Assembly: GCA_003249795.1 (NCBI GenBank)
Contig: QKHZ01000004.1
Coordinates: 1 to 40,011 of the forward strand
From: a bacterium
GTDB taxonomy: Bacteria; Planctomycetota; SZUA-567
Direction: 5' to 3'
DNA length: 40,011 bases
Below, one piece after another: positions 6,689-15,747 of the stretch (position 1 is the stretch's first letter; every line of letters starts with the position of its first letter). Below the pieces are notes generated by a model, which searched no databases, was not told the origin of the DNA, and saw only the letters and a list, made by a program, of their open reading frames with translations. The translations under genes and the position numbers were made by a program.

Positions 6689-9094
6689 TCAGAACTGTGA
6701 TTCGAAGATATTGACGTGGAAGCTGTTTTCGTCGTCCTCTTCCTCGGAATTGAGCGCATGCGCCCAGTAAATCCGGATCGGCATCGGGAACAACGGCGTC
6801 TTTACGTGCAGGCCGAGACCGACACTTGAACGGTATGAACCGTCATCGCCGCCATACTCATCCCATACGCCACCGACATCGTAAAACGCACTGGCACGAA
6901 CCATCTTCTCATATACCGGCACCCAGAACTCAAACTGGTTGGTCTGACGATACAAACCACCGATGGCATCGCCATCTGAGCGCGGGGAAACGCTGTAGCT
7001 GTCAAAACCGCGCAGCGTCGACAGACCACCTGCGTACAGTTTTTCATACAGCGGCATCGAATCTTTGTCGGTATCACCAAACGGATCAACATAACCGACC
7101 TGCGAGGTGATCGAGAACACCCACGGGCGGCCCTGTTTGTCTGTATAGAACGGGTGATACCACTGCGCAGTCAGGAACGAGCGGAAAAAGTCGGCATCTC
7201 CAGCAAACGGACCGCCAACGACTTCCTGGCTGAGGGCAAGCTTATACCCCTTGGTCGGATCCCACTTGCTGTTGATGGTGCTCCACGACAAATCGTAGAT
7301 CGTCCGACTAAGCACCATTTCGCCTTCCTGATTCTTGATGTATGTGGAGGCGTCATCATCAACATCCGAGATTTCGATGTTGTCGAGTTTATAAGTAATC
7401 TGTCCCCACAGACGTTTCCATAGGTATTTGCCGACATAGACCTTACCACCGAGATCGTTTTCGTCATACGTATCCCATGTCTGCGTATCGTAGTAGGTCT
7501 TAAATCCGAACAGGATCGGCTTGTTAAAGATCCAAGGGTTGCTCCAACCGAAAGAGTAACTCTGCGATTCGCTGCCGAAACGCGCACTCAGAGCCAGATT
7601 CTGACCTGAGCCCATGAAGCTCTTGCCGGTCAGGAACTCTTTAAAGCTGGTCGGCCAGTCTTGGTAGTCGAAATTACGCTGCTCAAGCTTGACTTCGCCA
7701 AACACACCCAAACGCTCGGTGTAACCTGCACCAAAGCTGAGCTTACCGGTTGCCGCTTCTTCGAGACTGACAACAACCCGACCGCGCTGGGTCTGGGTTT
7801 CATCGGTCTGTCCATCCTCAAGAACCGGCTCGACCTTGAAGGTCGTTTTTTCCGGATTCGTATAGTTGAGATTCATCAGGTTGGCTTTGGACTGGTTGAT
7901 CTTCGCCGAATCGATCTTCTCACCCGGAAGCTGAGTGATTTCACGGCGGAAAATTGCATCCTTGGTTTTGCGGTTGCCAATAATCTGCACGTCTTCGATC
8001 ACAACCTCAAGGCCTTCCTTCACGTGGAAGACAACGTCGATCACGTCATTCTCTTCAGTCAGAACACGTTCGGACCAGACCTTGGTGAAGTAACGGCTGT
8101 TTGGATAAGCGCCATACACGTCGCGAATATGGCCGGCGTCTTCTTCCACCGTCTGCGGTGAGAAAATTTCACCCGGCATGGTCTTGAGGACTCCGCGAAG
8201 AGTTAGCTCATCAACAAGGCCATTGCCGTCGAAATCAATCTTACCGACCTTGTATTGCTGGCCTTCTTCGATATCGATAATGATTTCAGCTCGGTTTTTC
8301 TGCTTCTTCGCTTCCGGATCGTTTTCAGTAATCGAGAACGGGCGTTCGACAACACGAACGTCCAGATAGCCTTTTGACTGGTAGTATAGCTTGACGCGCT
8401 CAAGGTCGCGTTCGAAGTTTTCACGATCATATTTGCCGCGTGAGAAAAGCGAACCAGAACGGGTCTGCATATATTTCAGCAGTTCTTTGTCTTTGATGTG
8501 TTCATTGCCGCGGAAGGTAATTTTGCGGACATACATCTTTCCGCCTTCCTCAACATTAAACACCAGACGGATGCCGTCTTCAAACGGTTCCTTTTCGGTC
8601 GTCACCTGCGCAAAATAGTAATATTCGTCTTTATACCACTCTTCAATCGCACGCGCGTCACGGGCAACCTGTCCCTCATCAAAACGGGCACCGGCCTTGC
8701 TCTGGATCTTGTCCTCAAGCTTCTTGGTCTTTACGCGCTCATTACCACGGAAAACGATACGGCGGATAATGTTTTTCTCGCGCACAAGAACGATCAGGTC
8801 GACTTTGTCAGGCTCGCCTTCGACGGGATTTTCCTTGATCTGCACGTCAGCAAACGGCCCCATCTTGAAAAGCCGCTGAAAGTCCTCGTCAAGGACTTTG
8901 CGGTCAAGCGGATGCCCCTCGCGGGTGCGCATCTTGGCCTTGATCTCCTGCGGCGTGTTCTGCATTGCGCCAACAATACGAATATCGCGAACAATCGGCG
9001 CTGCTGCTTCTTCCGCTTTCCCCAAAGCCGAAGCAACAACCAGAACCAGCATCAGTACCAGAAACTGGAGCTTACCATACACGGAGTTACCCAT
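6689..9094 (-). CDS. bamA: BamA, outer-membrane protein assembly factor
   Basis: An 801-residue outer-membrane protein, the normal size for BamA. A signal peptide (MGNSVYGKLQFLVLMLVLVV, cleavage after ALGKA) leads into five periplasmic POTRA domains up to about residue 420. Repeated I.G......L and Y...GY motifs are visible, for example YYQSKGYLDVRV. The C-terminal beta barrel has alternating strands and the conserved GGLSTLRGF motif near the end. It finishes with an aromatic residue (HVNIFESQF), as outer-membrane barrels do. It inserts other barrels into the outer membrane with help from the chaperone encoded next. The ATG at 9094 has AAAGGGGA 8 bases upstream and is preferred over one at 9115. 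It is the first gene of the leftward envelope cluster. Confidence 0.97.
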   Translation of the reverse strand: MGNSVYGKLQFLVLMLVLVVASALGKAEEAAAPIVRDIRIVGAMQNTPQEIKAKMRTREGHPLDRKVLDEDFQRLFKMGPFADVQIKENPVEGEPDKVDLIVLVREKNIIRRIVFRGNERVKTKKLEDKIQSKAGARFDEGQVARDARAIEEWYKDEYYYFAQVTTEKEPFEDGIRLVFNVEEGGKMYVRKITFRGNEHIKDKELLKYMQTRSGSLFSRGKYDRENFERDLERVKLYYQSKGYLDVRVVERPFSITENDPEAKKQKNRAEIIIDIEEGQQYKVGKIDFDGNGLVDELTLRGVLKTMPGEIFSPQTVEEDAGHIRDVYGAYPNSRYFTKVWSERVLTEENDVIDVVFHVKEGLEVVIEDVQIIGNRKTKDAIFRREITQLPGEKIDSAKINQSKANLMNLNYTNPEKTTFKVEPVLEDGQTDETQTQRGRVVVSLEEAATGKLSFGAGYTERLGVFGEVKLEQRNFDYQDWPTSFKEFLTGKSFMGSGQNLALSARFGSESQSYSFGWSNPWIFNKPILFGFKTYYDTQTWDTYDENDLGGKVYVGKYLWKRLWGQITYKLDNIEISDVDDDASTYIKNQEGEMVLSRTIYDLSWSTINSKWDPTKGYKLALSQEVVGGPFAGDADFFRSFLTAQWYHPFYTDKQGRPWVFSITSQVGYVDPFGDTDKDSMPLYEKLYAGGLSTLRGFDSYSVSPRSDGDAIGGLYRQTNQFEFWVPVYEKMVRASAFYDVGGVWDEYGGDDGSYRSSVGLGLHVKTPLFPMPIRIYWAHALNSEEEDDENSFHVNIFESQF

Positions 9095-9234
9095 ACTACC
9101 GTCCCCTTTGGTCATGTCTTTTTCCGTCTGACAGCTGTCGGCCTATTCCCCCAACAGGCCAACCACTTCCGTCATAAACGGAGTAATAATTATAACATCC
9201 TTGATCATCGCATACTTCCACGCGATTATCGGCC

Positions 9235-9263
9235 ATTATATAAAAACCGGCACCCCGATTCAA
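9235..9263 (-). promoter_or_regulatory. Sigma-70-type promoter for bamA and the envelope cluster
   Basis: On the minus strand TTGAAT (9258-9263), 17 bases, then a perfect TATAAT (9235-9240). It lies about 140 bases before the bamA start. A second TATAAT-like box lies closer in (GTTATAATTATT, around 9186-9196) but has no good -35. No other promoter this good is seen within the cluster. Confidence 0.65.
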
Positions 9264-9352
9264 TGCATGAAAACAAAAATACCGAAACCATTTAAACAAC
9301 AACAACTTACATCTCATTTCAACTTATTTCGGGAAAGTTTTTTCCCCGAAAA

Positions 9353-9367
9353 GCGGATAAAATCCGC
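9353..9367 (-). terminator. Small hairpin, possible terminator of leftward transcription
   Basis: On the minus strand GCGGAT, three T, ATCCGC, then TTTTC. The stem is only 6 bp. It lies downstream of the ankyrin-like remnant and upstream of the bamA promoter and may have ended transcription of the lost gene. The stretch 9370-9620 has no open frame that looks coding on either strand. Confidence 0.4.
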
Positions 9368-9623
9368 CTGAACACACCTGTGGACACAGAAGGCATCCCG
9401 ACTACTTTATCGGCCGCCTACGGGGATGAACTGTCAGGGAAATCGTTCTCTCATGCCGGATTTTTACGATTTATTTCATCTGCCAGAGACAAAACAACAA
9501 CTCAAACGCCCCTAAGCAAAATCATGATCCCGCTTCTTTGGTTGCTTCAGGTTCTTTTTATGACGTCGCCGGATGTATCTCATTCCACGCAGCAAAACCC
9601 TGTTTGATCTTAGGTGTAGCGTT

Positions 9624-9779
9624 CTACTCAACCCACTGCCGCAGGCTCTGTCCCCCTTCTGTCGAAAGGTCAGGATCTGCACCAAGATCGAGAAGAATCT
9701 TCGTCGGGGCATAACAACCGGCGTCATAGAGTTTATTGCCTAACGCGATCAGTTCCGTCGCCCCGAAAACCTTCTGCGG
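9624..9779 (-). pseudogene. Remnant of an ankyrin-repeat-like gene
   Basis: A 51-codon open stretch on the minus strand, with a stop directly before it (CTA at 9780-9782 on the plus strand) and one at the end. The translation includes LYDAGCYAPTKILLDLGADP followed by DLSTEGGQSLRQWVE, which reads like one ankyrin repeat (the LLDLGADP hairpin) plus a C-terminal cap. There is no ATG, GTG or TTG early in the frame and no ribosome site, so it is probably a decayed 3' end. It lies just past the gatB terminator in a 760-base stretch with no intact gene. Confidence 0.55.
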
Positions 9780-9783
9780 CTAA

Positions 9784-9816
9784 TGAAAACGCGGTGAAAG
9801 CAATGCTCTCACCGCG
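9784..9816 (-). terminator. Rho-independent terminator of gatB
   Basis: On the minus strand CGCGGTGA, an 11-base loop, TCACCGCG, then TTTTC. The 8-bp stem is perfect. It lies 64 bases after the gatB stop. Confidence 0.85.
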
Positions 9817-9879
9817 CAGAATCGGCATCTCGTTATTCAAAACATACACTCGCGTCAGCGGGTGCAACGGCACGCTGCC

Positions 9880-11343
9880 CTATTTCTTTTTCTTATTCGA
9901 CTTCAGGATTTCCGGATCGATACCAAAGCGTTCAGCAATCACACCCGCAACAGCTTCTGGATCGGCCTTGCCCTTCATTGTACGCATGATCTGGCCGACA
10001 AAGAACATCGCCGTCGCAGGTTTTCCGCCCTCAATATCAGCAACTGCTTTGGGGTTGGCCTTGATTGCTTCTTCCAGCGCATCCTTGATCGGGCCGGTAT
10101 CACTGACCTGCGCCAGTCCTTCTTTTTCCACAATCGCCGCGGGCGAAGCCGTATCCCCGTCAAGAATCTTCATGAAGACCCTTCGCGCGGTCGGCACGTT
10201 GATCGTCTTCTTCGAAACAAGGTCAAGGAGTTCTGCAAGCGCTTCGGGCTTCATCGCCGTGTCTTCAACAGCGACTTTCCGCGACGACAACTCACGCGCC
10301 AGATCGTTCTGAATCCAGTTGGCGGCTTCCTTCGGCATATTCGAGATACGCGTCGTTTCTTCAAAATAGTCAGCCATTTTTTTATCCTGAATCATGAGCC
10401 CAGCGTCATAGTCAGACAACCCGTAATCTTTCATGAAACGGTCTTTCTTCGCCAGCGGCAACTCCGGAAGACGCGCACGGATCGCTTCGACCCAGTCGCG
10501 TCCAACATGCACCGCAGGCAAATCCGGATCGGGGAAATAACGGTAGTCGTTTGCATCTTCCTTCACGCGCATCTTGAAGATCTGGTTGCGGTCGATCGAG
10601 TAACCCCATGTGACCTGACGAATAGCTTCACCGGCTTCTGTCTGGCGCAGGAGTTCGTCGACCACCATCGTCAGGGCCGCTTCCACACCGCGGAACGAGT
10701 TCATGTTCTTGATCTCGTTTTTCGTACCGAGTTTGGTTTCGCCTCTCGGACGGATCGAAACGTTGGCGTCACACCTGAGCGACCCTTCTTCCATATTGCA
10801 GTCGGAAATACCAGTGTACTGCAGAATGAGTTTGAGCATTTCCAGATAGGCACGCGCTTCCTGCGGGCTGCGCATGTCGGGCTCTGAAACAATCTCCAGA
10901 AGCGGGGTGCCGGTACGGTTGAGGTCGACGTTACTGTGGCTGCTTTCGTGCATCAGCTTGCCCGCATCTTCCTCAAGGTGTGCACGGGTCACGCCGAACT
11001 TCTTGCGGACTCCGTCAACCTCAACTTCGATGATACCGTTCTGGCTAACCGGCAGGTCGTACTGGCTGATCTGGTAGTTCTTCGGCAGATCCGGATAATA
11101 GTAATGTTTGCGGTCAAACTTGGTCAGCTCTGGAATCTCGCAGCCAAGGCCAAGCGCGCCGAGAATCCCAAGTTCAAACGCCTGTTTGTTGATGACAGGC
11201 AGTGTTCCGGGCATCCCGATACAGACAGGGCAGACGTTGCTGTTCGGTTCGTGGGTAAACTGGTTACGGCACGAGCAGAACATTTTGGTTTCGGTCAGAA
11301 GCTGGACGTGTACCTCAAGTCCGATGACAATTTCGTAATCCAT
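9880..11343 (-). CDS. gatB: GatB, Asp-tRNA(Asn)/Glu-tRNA(Gln) amidotransferase subunit B
   Basis: A 487-residue subunit that binds the mischarged tRNA and activates its acid side chain inside the GatCAB complex, making Gln-tRNA(Gln) or Asn-tRNA(Asn). It begins YEIVIGLEVHVQLLTETKMF and has the zinc-type cysteines in FCSC and CPVCIGMPG. The signature segment KHYYYPDLPKNYQISQYDLP follows, and the helical YqeY-like tail ends about residue 475. The last residues, SNKKKK, are basic. The ATG at 11343 is preceded by AAAGGAAAGG; the upstream in-frame start at 11400 adds residues absent from the family. gatA and gatC are not in the window, so the complex is encoded at separate sites or gatCA lies elsewhere. 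Confidence 0.97.
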   Translation of the reverse strand: MDYEIVIGLEVHVQLLTETKMFCSCRNQFTHEPNSNVCPVCIGMPGTLPVINKQAFELGILGALGLGCEIPELTKFDRKHYYYPDLPKNYQISQYDLPVSQNGIIEVEVDGVRKKFGVTRAHLEEDAGKLMHESSHSNVDLNRTGTPLLEIVSEPDMRSPQEARAYLEMLKLILQYTGISDCNMEEGSLRCDANVSIRPRGETKLGTKNEIKNMNSFRGVEAALTMVVDELLRQTEAGEAIRQVTWGYSIDRNQIFKMRVKEDANDYRYFPDPDLPAVHVGRDWVEAIRARLPELPLAKKDRFMKDYGLSDYDAGLMIQDKKMADYFEETTRISNMPKEAANWIQNDLARELSSRKVAVEDTAMKPEALAELLDLVSKKTINVPTARRVFMKILDGDTASPAAIVEKEGLAQVSDTGPIKDALEEAIKANPKAVADIEGGKPATAMFFVGQIMRTMKGKADPEAVAGVIAERFGIDPEILKSNKKKK

Positions 11344-11408
11344 GCAACACCTTTCCTTTAAAGCAATTGTCCATATCCGGACATCAATTTTTCCGATCAA
11401 CGACTCCT

Positions 11409-11437
11409 ATCATATTCCCGCACAGGGATTTGGGCAA
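11409..11437 (-). promoter_or_regulatory. Probable promoter of gatB
   Basis: On the minus strand TTGCCC (11432-11437), 17 bases, TATGAT (11409-11414), about 66 bases before the gatB start. It lies in the divergent gap between gatB and gpmI. Confidence 0.5.
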
Positions 11438-11565
11438 GAGAACTTTTGACAACTTTCTCCGGGCACAAACCCAAAAGACGTTTTCAGGCAAAAATTCTGC
11501 CGGATTCGGATTCGGCGGTTTGTTCACTTTCGTGAGCTGAAAATGCTGTTGTAGAAGGAAAGCTA

Positions 11566-11593
11566 TTGCCATCACCGGTTTCTGCCTTACAAT
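11566..11593 (+). promoter_or_regulatory. Probable promoter of gpmI
   Basis: TTGCCA (11566-11571), 16 bases, TACAAT (11588-11593). The expected start point leaves a leader of about 35 bases, with a GAAAGGA ribosome site before the gpmI ATG. Confidence 0.5.
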
Positions 11594-11634
11594 AGCATCG
11601 GTTTTGATGGCTTATACTTACGAAAGGATCTGCA

Positions 11635-13194
11635 ATGAAGACCCCAGTCTGCCTGATTATCCGCGATGGATATGGCTACAACACCAACCCCGAAGGAAAC
11701 GCCGTTACCGCCGCCAATACACCCAATGACGACCGCCTGCGCGACATGTACCCGTGGACACTGCTTGACTGCTGCGGCGAAGCGGTCGGCCTGCCTGAGG
11801 GCTATCAAGGCTCGTCCGAAGTCGGCCACCTCAATATCGGCGCTGGACGCATTGTGATCCAGGAACTCAAACGCATCGACGACGGCCTCAGCTCAGGTGA
11901 GTTGTTCGAAGCCGAGAAATGGAAAAACCTTGTCAAAAATTGGAAGACAAACAACAGCACCTTCCACCTGCTGGGTCTCTTGCAGGACGAAGGCGTCCAC
12001 GCACACCAGGAACACCTGTTCAAGATCATGCGTCGCGCACGTGAAGAATTCCCTGAAGGAAAGATCGTCATCCACCCGTTCCTCGACGGCCGTGACACTC
12101 CACCGCGCAGCACGATGGAATACGTCGCTAAACTCCAAGGTGTCGTCGCGGAGATCGGCGGCTGCACCATCGGTACGGCAATGGGACGCTACTACTCGAT
12201 GGACCGCGCACAGAACTGGGCGCTGACCGATCAGGCTTACGACTGCATCGTCTCCTGCGAAGGCCGCAAAGCCGCCACCATCGACGAAGTCGTTGAATAC
12301 TCCTACGAAAACGACAAAACACCGGACGGCACCCCGATGGTGGACGAATACATTGTTCCTTACGTCATCGGCGATTATGACGGGATCAAGGACGGCGACT
12401 GCGTCATGCACACCAACTACCGCCAGGACCGCGCCATCCAGCTTACGCTTGCTTTTGTCGACGATGAATACGCCGGTAACCGCAAGGAACGTCCGAGTGT
12501 CACCTATCTCGGCTTTACCCGCTACTGGGACGAGTTCACCGAATACCTGCTCGGAGCCATGGGAGGCGGCGGCGCGATGGACAACCTTCTCGGCGGAGTG
12601 ATCGCTGACGCTGGCAAAACACAGCTTCGTATTGCCGAAAAGCAGAAGTTCCGCCACGTGACCAGTTTCTTCAACGGCAAGGCCACCACCCCGTACAAAG
12701 GTGAAGACCAAGTCGATATGGGCGGACGTTTCGATCCGGCAACATTTGCTCAGCATCCTGAAATGGAAGCGTATCTGGTAACCGACAAGCTGATGGAAGT
12801 CCTCAAAGACAACCAGTACGACTTCATCGCCGTCAACTTCGCCAACTGCGACATGGTCGGTCACACCGGTGATTTTAATGCAGCCGTCAAGGCATGCGAA
12901 GTTGTTGACGAATGCATGGGCAAGGTGGTTGACCGCGTCCTCGAACTCGGCGGCTCGTGCCTGATCACCGCAGACCACGGCAACAGCGACCAGATGGTTG
13001 ACTACGAAACCGGCCGCACCAAGACCAGCCACACGCTCAACCCCGTAACGCTGATCTATGTCGCTAACGACGCTCCAGGCAAAAAGCTGCTCGAACGCGG
13101 CAAGCTCTCGGACATCGCACCGACGGTGCTCCACCTGATGGGTCTGCAAAAACCGAAAGAAATGACTGCCGACGATCTGATTCTTGCAGATTGA
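11635..13194 (+). CDS. gpmI: GpmI, cofactor-independent phosphoglycerate mutase
   Basis: A 519-residue glycolytic enzyme interconverting 3- and 2-phosphoglycerate through a phosphoserine intermediate, using two metal ions (usually Mn). The alkaline-phosphatase-fold metal site starts with D11 in IIRDGYGYN. The nucleophile is S61 in QGSSEVGHLNIGAGR, where most bacteria have GNSEVGH. The substrate loop DGRDTPPRS and the late metal motifs NFANCDMVGHTG and ITADHGNSDQM are all present. The length is close to the usual 510. A GAAAGGA site precedes the ATG. Strong pyrimidine-ending codon use suggests high expression and also produces a long open antisense frame that is not a gene. A terminator follows. 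Confidence 0.97.
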   Translation: MKTPVCLIIRDGYGYNTNPEGNAVTAANTPNDDRLRDMYPWTLLDCCGEAVGLPEGYQGSSEVGHLNIGAGRIVIQELKRIDDGLSSGELFEAEKWKNLVKNWKTNNSTFHLLGLLQDEGVHAHQEHLFKIMRRAREEFPEGKIVIHPFLDGRDTPPRSTMEYVAKLQGVVAEIGGCTIGTAMGRYYSMDRAQNWALTDQAYDCIVSCEGRKAATIDEVVEYSYENDKTPDGTPMVDEYIVPYVIGDYDGIKDGDCVMHTNYRQDRAIQLTLAFVDDEYAGNRKERPSVTYLGFTRYWDEFTEYLLGAMGGGGAMDNLLGGVIADAGKTQLRIAEKQKFRHVTSFFNGKATTPYKGEDQVDMGGRFDPATFAQHPEMEAYLVTDKLMEVLKDNQYDFIAVNFANCDMVGHTGDFNAAVKACEVVDECMGKVVDRVLELGGSCLITADHGNSDQMVDYETGRTKTSHTLNPVTLIYVANDAPGKKLLERGKLSDIAPTVLHLMGLQKPKEMTADDLILAD

Positions 13195-13260
13195 TTCTTC
13201 AAGAAACCGCTGAGCCTCCATGTGGTTTTCGTCCGCCAGAAATCAACATTGCAGTACGAC

Positions 13261-13298
13261 TCACCCCGGCGGCCATTGGTTACCGGGGTGATTTTTTT
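13261..13298 (+). terminator. Rho-independent terminator after gpmI
   Basis: A perfect 9-bp stem (TCACCCCGG, 13261-13269, with CCGGGGTGA, 13283-13291), a 13-base loop and seven T. Confidence 0.92.
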
Positions 13299-13400
13299 AC
13301 TAACAAATTTCTAATAGTAAAAACAGGGGTTCACCGGATACACTTTATGCAAAGCAATGAAGAAACAACCAAAGTAACAAAGCAATATAAAGGAATACCC

Positions 13401-14273
13401 GTGCATTTCAGATTGATCCCGAATGAAGAACTTCAGCCGCAACTCAAGCTCCTGAGCCGTGACCGGATTCAGGCTGCAATCAACCTTCTCACTGACCGCT
13501 CGGTCGACCGCAAAACTGCCGTACACCAGTCACGCCGATGCCTGAAAGAACTGCGGGCGCTTTTGATCCTTTTTAACAACAGTCTTCCGGAAAAGATAGC
13601 AAAAGAAGCGGCTGATCAAATCCGGGATATCGCCGGAATGCTTGCTGGCGCACGTGATGCGGATGTGATGCTGGCAACCTACATGGCGCTGCGGGCACGC
13701 GTCGGACAAACAGACAAAGGCATGGATGAGCGGCTGGAACAATACTTTTCAGATTCCAACCGCAAAATCACCAACACACAGATCCAAAAGTGCATAAAAC
13801 AGCTTGAGCGACTCCGCAAGCATACCGGAAAATGGAAACATAGCGACGAAGGATTTAAGGCGATTGCCGACGGACTCGAAGCGACGTACCGCCGCGGGCT
13901 CAAGCGCATGAAAGCCTCGATGGAAATCCCCTCCAGCGAGTTGTTGCACGAGTGGCGTAAAATGATCAAGGCGTGGCAGCACTCCACACGTCTCTTGCGC
14001 TTGCTTTGGCCTGTGATGATGAAATCCTGGCAGTCGCAGCTTGCCGAACTTGCCGGAATGCTTGGTGCCGAGCACGACCTTGCGATGCTGGAAGAAACCC
14101 TGCGCGAGCTGGATCTTGTTTCCGGCCCATCGCGGCTGTCATTCCTGAGCGCCATCGACACCGAACGAGTATCCCTTCGGGAACAGTCCTGGCTGCTGGG
14201 CAAAAAACTCTATCTAGAGAAGCCGTCAGCCTATATGAAACGAATGGCTGCTCTTTGGAATGCAGCTGTCTGA
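13401..14273 (+). CDS. CHAD-domain protein
   Basis: A 290-residue protein made almost wholly of the CHAD domain, a helical bundle rich in His, Arg and Lys that binds polyphosphate or other polyanions. It has two copies of the typical repeat: VHQSRRCLKELRALLILF followed by DIAGMLAGARDADVM, and LLHEWRKMIKAWQHSTRLLR followed by LAGMLGAEHDLAMLEE. No CYTH triphosphatase domain is fused. GTG at 13401 is chosen because AAAGGA lies 6 bases before it; an ATG at 13347 would add 18 polar residues and has no ribosome site. It is transcribed separately from gpmI, since a terminator lies between them. Its in vivo role is unknown; phosphate granule association is a guess from the family. Confidence 0.88.
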   Translation: MHFRLIPNEELQPQLKLLSRDRIQAAINLLTDRSVDRKTAVHQSRRCLKELRALLILFNNSLPEKIAKEAADQIRDIAGMLAGARDADVMLATYMALRARVGQTDKGMDERLEQYFSDSNRKITNTQIQKCIKQLERLRKHTGKWKHSDEGFKAIADGLEATYRRGLKRMKASMEIPSSELLHEWRKMIKAWQHSTRLLRLLWPVMMKSWQSQLAELAGMLGAEHDLAMLEETLRELDLVSGPSRLSFLSAIDTERVSLREQSWLLGKKLYLEKPSAYMKRMAALWNAAV

Positions 14274-14319
14274 AAATCGCCCTACAGTACAAAATTTTTT
14301 ATCGCCCCCTAGAAAACAA

Positions 14320-14353
14320 CCGAACCTCTGATGTCTTATCATCAGAGGTTCGG
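14320..14353 (-). terminator. Terminator between convergent genes
   Basis: A perfect 13-bp stem (CCGAACCTCTGAT with ATCAGAGGTTCGG) with an 8-base loop. On the minus strand it is followed by TTGTTTTCT, so it best serves the leftward signalling cluster ending at 14401. It may also stop rightward readthrough from the CHAD gene. Confidence 0.8.
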
Positions 14354-14400
14354 TGATCTATAAGCAGTCATAACCATAGCGCATTGTAACGGTCAGGGAA

Positions 14401-15612
14401 TTATTTATTCAGCATTTTGTCACCGACACACGAAGCTGGAAGCGGGGAAAGCGGATTATCTTTGATATGACGCGACATCCAGCAGTCTTCAGCCGCAACC
14501 ATTCCGTCTTTCACGATCGCATTAAAATAAGCCTCATCCATCGGAATTGCTTCGAGCGATCCTGCCGGTAGCGATACGGTCGCAGACGACGACTCACGCG
14601 TTTTCGCCGACACCGGTTCCGGCGCATCTACCAAATCCACTTCGTCCGCTGCAATATCCAAAATTGGGGCAGCTTCAATATCATCGTCGATAATCAGCGC
14701 AGGCGCATCTACATCATTTACCGGTCGTTGCGCACGGGTTGTATCCGAACTGGATACGGCTTTGGCCGCAGCCGCTTTCGGCTCTTCAATTTCAATCTCG
14801 CCATTATCAAATTCGATCATCTCGTCTTCATCAGGAAGCTCAATCACCAGATCCTCAATCGACTGGCTTTCCTCTTCCTTGGCCTGCTCGACAATTGGCT
14901 TGGCCGGAGCTTTATTCTCGCCGGTCAACTCACGGTCAATCGCCGACTGAATGTCCGGCCACGCAGCATCAAAGGCCTTCAGCTGCAGCTGCGTCTTTTC
15001 CTTGATATCATTCTTGGCTTGCGTGTCGAGAACATTGGCCATCGCAACGCAAAGCTGATTTCCGATCTTTTCAAATGGAATCAAACGGTTTTGCACGCAA
15101 AAGTCTTTTTCCAACAACCCCGTCGCTTCCGGATCAAACGTGACGTTCGCGAGTTCGACGGTTGTGATCGTGCGCTGTTTGCGCAGAGCACTGCCGACAT
15201 CCGCGCGCGTACAGATTTCAAGCCGAACCATGATCTGGCCAAGCATTCCGCCTTCTTTTTCCTGTACGTCCAACGCACGGTTCAGGTGGTCTTCGGTGAT
15301 CGCCTCAGCCTTCACCAGAAGCTGCCCGATCTGCTTACCCTTCATGCTCGCGCGCTTGCGGCGTGCCGCGCTTTCATCGTTGGCATCGCTACCGACTTCC
15401 AACCCTCCGCGTGTACGCGCACCAGACTGGTTGCTTGCGCTGGCATTCGGAGTTACCCGTGCACTGGGGCGAGTCAGTTGGCGCGCACTTTTCTTCGCAC
15501 TCACACGACTGCTGGTCGGTGCCTGACGAACGGATTTACGCGTGATGCTTGAGGACTTTTCTTCGTCCTTGTCTTCTTTTTTCTTTCCGCCAAAAAAACC
15601 CATCAAGCCCAT
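14401..15612 (-). CDS. Stand-alone MshEN (GspE/PilB N-terminal) domain protein, long form
   Basis: A 403-residue cytoplasmic protein without signal or membrane segments. Residues 1-90 are basic, low-complexity and Ser/Ala/Arg-rich, starting MGLMGFFGGKKKEDKDEEK. Residues 93-229 match the MshEN domain found at the N-terminus of type II secretion and type IV pilus ATPases: IGQLLVKAEAITEDHLNRAL, a second half GMLGQIMVRLEICTRADV, then RLIPFEKIGNQLCVAMANV. Some such domains bind cyclic di-GMP, but the first arginine of that motif is not present here. The rest is a long acidic linker and a C-terminal helix, IVKDGMVAAEDCWMSRHI. No ATPase domain is present. GAGGAGAG precedes the ATG. It is last in a four-gene signalling cluster. 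Confidence 0.75.
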   Translation of the reverse strand: MGLMGFFGGKKKEDKDEEKSSSITRKSVRQAPTSSRVSAKKSARQLTRPSARVTPNASASNQSGARTRGGLEVGSDANDESAARRKRASMKGKQIGQLLVKAEAITEDHLNRALDVQEKEGGMLGQIMVRLEICTRADVGSALRKQRTITTVELANVTFDPEATGLLEKDFCVQNRLIPFEKIGNQLCVAMANVLDTQAKNDIKEKTQLQLKAFDAAWPDIQSAIDRELTGENKAPAKPIVEQAKEEESQSIEDLVIELPDEDEMIEFDNGEIEIEEPKAAAAKAVSSSDTTRAQRPVNDVDAPALIIDDDIEAAPILDIAADEVDLVDAPEPVSAKTRESSSATVSLPAGSLEAIPMDEAYFNAIVKDGMVAAEDCWMSRHIKDNPLSPLPASCVGDKMLNK

Positions 15613-15747
15613 GCCGCGCTCTCCTCAAAACGTATATCCATCTCTTCCGGCTGAAGCCAACGCTTCTTCATCTTCCAACCGGCAATTCTTTTTCCGCACA
15701 AAACCACCAGCAACATCCACTTCAGGACAAGCCAGTGACACACCGCA

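Noticed and set aside
9096-9317. A 73-codon minus-strand frame upstream of bamA, including MADNRVEVCDDQGC
   Set aside because: Its internal ATG overlaps the -10 box of the bamA promoter, there is no ribosome site, and its end overlaps the bamA start.
11893-13221. A 442-codon open frame antisense to gpmI
   Set aside because: It mirrors gpmI, whose codon bias keeps the antisense frame free of stops. It has no ribosome site and no recognisable domain.
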